Part shown: positions 61,804-64,000 of the stretch, piece by piece
Numbering within the stretch: the first letter of the stretch is position 1
Layout: each line of letters opens with the position of its first letter
Source of the DNA: Eubacterium sp.
Lineage (GTDB): Bacteria > Bacillota > Clostridia > Lachnospirales > Lachnospiraceae
NCBI GenBank assembly: GCA_021769425.1
Contig: JAETSX010000016.1
Coordinates: forward strand, 1-64,000
Direction of reading: 5' to 3'
DNA: 64,000 nt
Made by a program: the position numbers and the translations under genes
The notes under the pieces: model-generated
Database searches by the model: none
What the model saw: the letters and a program-made list of their open reading frames with translations, nothing else
What the model was told of the DNA's origin: nothing

Positions 61804-62349
61804 TTGGTTTATGAAACGAAGAACTTAAAAATAGGCGAAAGAACCATTCTTTTGCGCAGCGCCAGGGAAGAGGACGCAGAGGCGCTGTTATCCTATATGA
61901 AAATCATTTATGGAGAAACGCCCTATCTGATCCGGGAACCGGAAGAAGTTACCCTTACTCTGGAGCAGGAGGAGAATTTTATTCGGGAGAGGGTGGAATC
62001 AGAACGGGACTTATTATTGCTGGTTTTTGAAAGCGGAACGCATATCGGCAACTGCTCCATATCCGGTCTTGGCAGTTATTCCAGGTATGCCCACAGATGT
62101 GACATGGCCATTGCGCTGTATCAGAAATACTGCGGAGCCGGAATCGGCAGAAAAGTGATGGAGGAGGCCATTGGTGCAGCCCGGGATATGGGCTATGAAC
62201 AGGCGGAACTGGAAGTGGCGGCGGGCAATGAGCGTGCAGTCCGGCTGTACGAGAGTCTTGGATTTCAGAAATATGGGACATTCCCGGACAATATGAAGTA
62301 TAAGGACGGGACTTATGAGGATGCTTACTGGATGATGAAGAAGCTCTGA
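61804..62349 (+). CDS. GNAT-family N-acetyltransferase
   Basis: The protein has 181 residues. The N-terminal LKIGERTILLRSAREEDAEALLSY segment, the acetyl-CoA loop YCGAGIGRKVMEEAI and the final ARLYESLGF-type block (VRLYESLGFQKYGTF) place it in the RimJ/RimL-like GNAT group. It acetylates an amine, but the substrate is not readable. TTG start at 61804 with GGAAGGA 6 bases upstream. It lies downstream of addA by 94 bases and 55 bases before the HAD gene. Confidence 0.88.
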   Translation: MVYETKNLKIGERTILLRSAREEDAEALLSYMKIIYGETPYLIREPEEVTLTLEQEENFIRERVESERDLLLLVFESGTHIGNCSISGLGSYSRYAHRCDMAIALYQKYCGAGIGRKVMEEAIGAARDMGYEQAELEVAAGNERAVRLYESLGFQKYGTFPDNMKYKDGTYEDAYWMMKKL

Positions 62350-62404
62350 CAGGCGGCATAGTGATGATAGAAGCAGTCGTATAGGCTGCAGAAAGGCAGT
62401 AAAC

Positions 62405-63055
62405 ATGAAAAAAGCAATCATTTTTGATTTTGATTACACATTAGGGGATTCCACAGGGGGAATCATTGCAAGCGTCAATTTTGCACTGGCGAAAATGAAC
62501 CTGGAAGCTGCCTCAGAGGAGCGCATTGTAAAGACCATCGGCCTGTCTTTGGAAGAAATCTATGAGGTTCTCACTGGCAGAACCCACAGCCGGGAGAAGG
62601 AAGATTTTAAAACGTATTTCCGTGAAAAGGCCGATGAGGTTATGGTAAACAGCGCCAGACTCTATGAAGGGGTAAAGGAAATGTTAGTTCAGTTACAGCA
62701 GAAAGGGGCAAAGACAGCCATTGTCACAACAAAATATCACTACCGCATTCAACAGATCCTTGCCGTTCATCAGATGGAACATTTGATAGATGCAATAATT
62801 GGTGTGGAGGATGTGAAAAAGGCCAAACCCGATCCGGAAGGAGTCTTGAAAATAAAAGATCAATTCGGCGTCTCTTTGGAGGACATCCTGTATGTGGGGG
62901 ACAGCATTATTGATGCAAAAACAGCCCGGGGCGCGGGTGTGGACTTTATCGCCGTTCTGACAGGAACCACTGCCCGGGAGGAGTTTCAGGACTACCCGTA
63001 TGTCAGAATATTAGACCGGGCGTCTGATCTTGGCAGCCAGAAAGACTTGATATAG
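62405..63055 (+). CDS. HAD-superfamily phosphatase, phosphoglycolate-phosphatase-like
   Basis: The protein has 216 residues. Motif I is FDFDYTLGDS (nucleophile Asp and acid Asp at about 8 and 10), a helical cap follows, motif II is VTTKYHYR, motif III Lys is in KKAKPDPEG, and motif IV is YVGDSIIDAKTA. All catalytic parts are present. The first motif has DFDYTL where most have DxDGTL. Substrate unknown; pyrophosphatase PpaX and phosphoglycolate phosphatase share this form. It is placed before maf, a nucleotide-cleaning enzyme. Confidence 0.88.
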   Translation: MKKAIIFDFDYTLGDSTGGIIASVNFALAKMNLEAASEERIVKTIGLSLEEIYEVLTGRTHSREKEDFKTYFREKADEVMVNSARLYEGVKEMLVQLQQKGAKTAIVTTKYHYRIQQILAVHQMEHLIDAIIGVEDVKKAKPDPEGVLKIKDQFGVSLEDILYVGDSIIDAKTARGAGVDFIAVLTGTTAREEFQDYPYVRILDRASDLGSQKDLI

Positions 63056-63114
63056 GGGCAATGAAATATGGAGGAACGTCATTGCCTGAAAAGGAAAGGA
63101 ATGGGTGATTACCG

Positions 63115-63708
63115 TTGAAATACAGATTAATTCTTGCTTCCGCATCTCCCAGGCGAAGAGAAATACTGGCCCGGATTGGCGCAGAATTTGAAGTTATTCC
63201 GGCAACAGGGGAAGAAATGCTTACCAGCAGGAAGCCCAAGCAGGCAGCGCTGGAGTTATCCCGTCAAAAAGCAGAGGAAACAGCCGGGACATTGAGCCGG
63301 GATGCCGGAAATATTGTGGTATTGGGAGCTGACACCATAGTGTCCCTGGATGGGGAAATTCTGGGAAAACCAAAAGATAAGGAAGATGCGGTAAGAATGC
63401 TGGGAATGCTGAACGGACGGGAGCACAGTGTGTTTACAGGAGTGACAATGATTGTGCGCGGATCCGGTTTGGAGAAAATAATTTCTTTTTATGAAGAAAC
63501 CAGAGTTTTTATGTATCCCATGACAGAGAAGCAGATTCAGGCTTACGTAGAAACGGGAGAACCCATGGATAAAGCGGGCTCTTACGGGATTCAGGGGAAA
63601 TGCGCTGTTTACATTGAGAAGATTGTGGGAGACTATTATAACGTGGTGGGACTTCCTGTGGCGGCAATTTATCAAAATTTGGAAAAATCAGGCATTGAAA
63701 TTTTGTAA
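63115..63708 (+). CDS. maf: Maf-family nucleotide pyrophosphatase
   Basis: Hydrolyses non-canonical or surplus nucleoside triphosphates and slows septum formation when abundant. The protein has 197 residues. The signature LASASPRRREIL (about 7-18), the GADTIVSLDGEILGKPKD block with catalytic Asp and the late GSYGIQGKCAVYIEKIVGDYYNVVGLP are complete. TTG start at 63115; the ribosome binding site is weak and distant (AAGGAAAGGA about 14 bases away). It lies between the HAD phosphatase and another small gene. Confidence 0.93.
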   Translation: MKYRLILASASPRRREILARIGAEFEVIPATGEEMLTSRKPKQAALELSRQKAEETAGTLSRDAGNIVVLGADTIVSLDGEILGKPKDKEDAVRMLGMLNGREHSVFTGVTMIVRGSGLEKIISFYEETRVFMYPMTEKQIQAYVETGEPMDKAGSYGIQGKCAVYIEKIVGDYYNVVGLPVAAIYQNLEKSGIEIL

Positions 63709-63745
63709 GATTCATACTATCATAGAAGCAGCAGGAGGGAATAAT

Positions 63746-64000
63746 ATGAATGAGTATGATGAAATTTGTCTGGAATATTTTTTAAAGCATCAATTGCAGT
63801 TATTTGATGAAAAAGTAGCGACAAATCCCGAGGAAGCGGAAGAATTTCTGGAAGACTGTATGGCCGTGATATGTGATAATATCCGGGAGGTGCGGGATTA
63901 TTTTGAAGAAGAAGGAGCAGACATTTCCGGGATGAGTGATGAGGATCTGGAAGAGGCGTCTGAGGTGTTTTTGCTGCCGGATGGAAGATATCTGGTGGTA
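63746..64000 (+). CDS. partial gene at the right edge, acidic protein of unknown function
   Basis: Eighty-five codons are visible, open to the end of the window. It starts MNEYDEICLEYFLKHQLQLF and is strongly acidic (AEEFLEDC; EEEGADISGMSDEDLEEA), helical in appearance, ending VFLLPDGRYLVV at the edge. AGGAGGG lies 6 bases before the ATG, which supports it as a real gene. I do not recognise the family. It lies 37 bases after maf in the same direction. Confidence 0.65.
   Translation, partial: MNEYDEICLEYFLKHQLQLFDEKVATNPEEAEEFLEDCMAVICDNIREVRDYFEEEGADISGMSDEDLEEASEVFLLPDGRYLVV

Noticed and set aside
1-64000. tRNA and rRNA genes
   Set aside because: All gaps longer than 60 bases were read on both strands and no cloverleaf with a GGTTCRA-type T arm or rRNA sequence was seen.

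Overview
The window reads as chromosome of a Gram-positive anaerobe of the Clostridia, most likely Lachnospiraceae. The reasons are strong AGGAGG ribosome binding sites, frequent TTG and GTG starts, sigma-A type promoters, AddAB instead of RecBCD, Rex, a V-type ATPase, an NADP isocitrate dehydrogenase and several methyl-accepting chemotaxis proteins. Genus and species cannot be read from it. No rRNA, tRNA, CRISPR array or complete transposon was found.

Layout. 0.3-7.3 kb: an exported Cys/His-repeat protein and glycerol dehydrogenase on the minus strand, a divergent IbrA/IbrB-like pair, then tyrA and aroA on the minus strand. 7.4-19 kb: an EF-G-like GTPase with a chemoreceptor, a Cu/Zn superoxide dismutase, leuS, a stretch rich in repeats with small conserved genes, a second chemoreceptor and a tiny Cys/Gly-rich protein. 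19-28.7 kb: one long V-ATPase operon (H-C-I-K-F-E-A-B-D) headed by a receiver-domain protein whose phosphoacceptor Asp is Glu. 28.8-36.2 kb: a MoxR / DUF58 / transglutaminase operon split by an AT-rich AlwI-type restriction-modification cassette. 36.3-47.2 kb: gntR-icd, an ABC-F protein, rex, a coiled-coil gene, nnr, alr, an EndoA-like toxin, a CNNM/CorC protein and yebC. 47.3-54.1 kb: a third chemoreceptor, O-acetylhomoserine sulfhydrylase, glgA, gtrA, a TepA-type ClpP-fold protease and a small phage-like gene. 54.4-64 kb: addB-addA, an acetyltransferase, a HAD phosphatase, Maf and the start of one more gene.

Four kinds of structure are not explained by ordinary genes. (1) A 77-78 bp palindromic repeat occurs at five loci, about ten units in all. 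Its hairpin shows a compensatory base-pair change between copies. It occurs as a four-unit array inside the V-ATPase operon and once as an exact 26-codon in-frame insert inside the DUF58 gene. (2) A second, MITE-like inverted repeat of about 95-102 bp is present twice, with a possible remnant at the left edge. (3) A 142-bp multi-hairpin element at 16153-16294 has competing pairings. (4) Very short ORFs are coupled by stop/start overlap between operon genes. Functions are assigned from recognised family motifs; promoters, terminators and start choices were read by eye.
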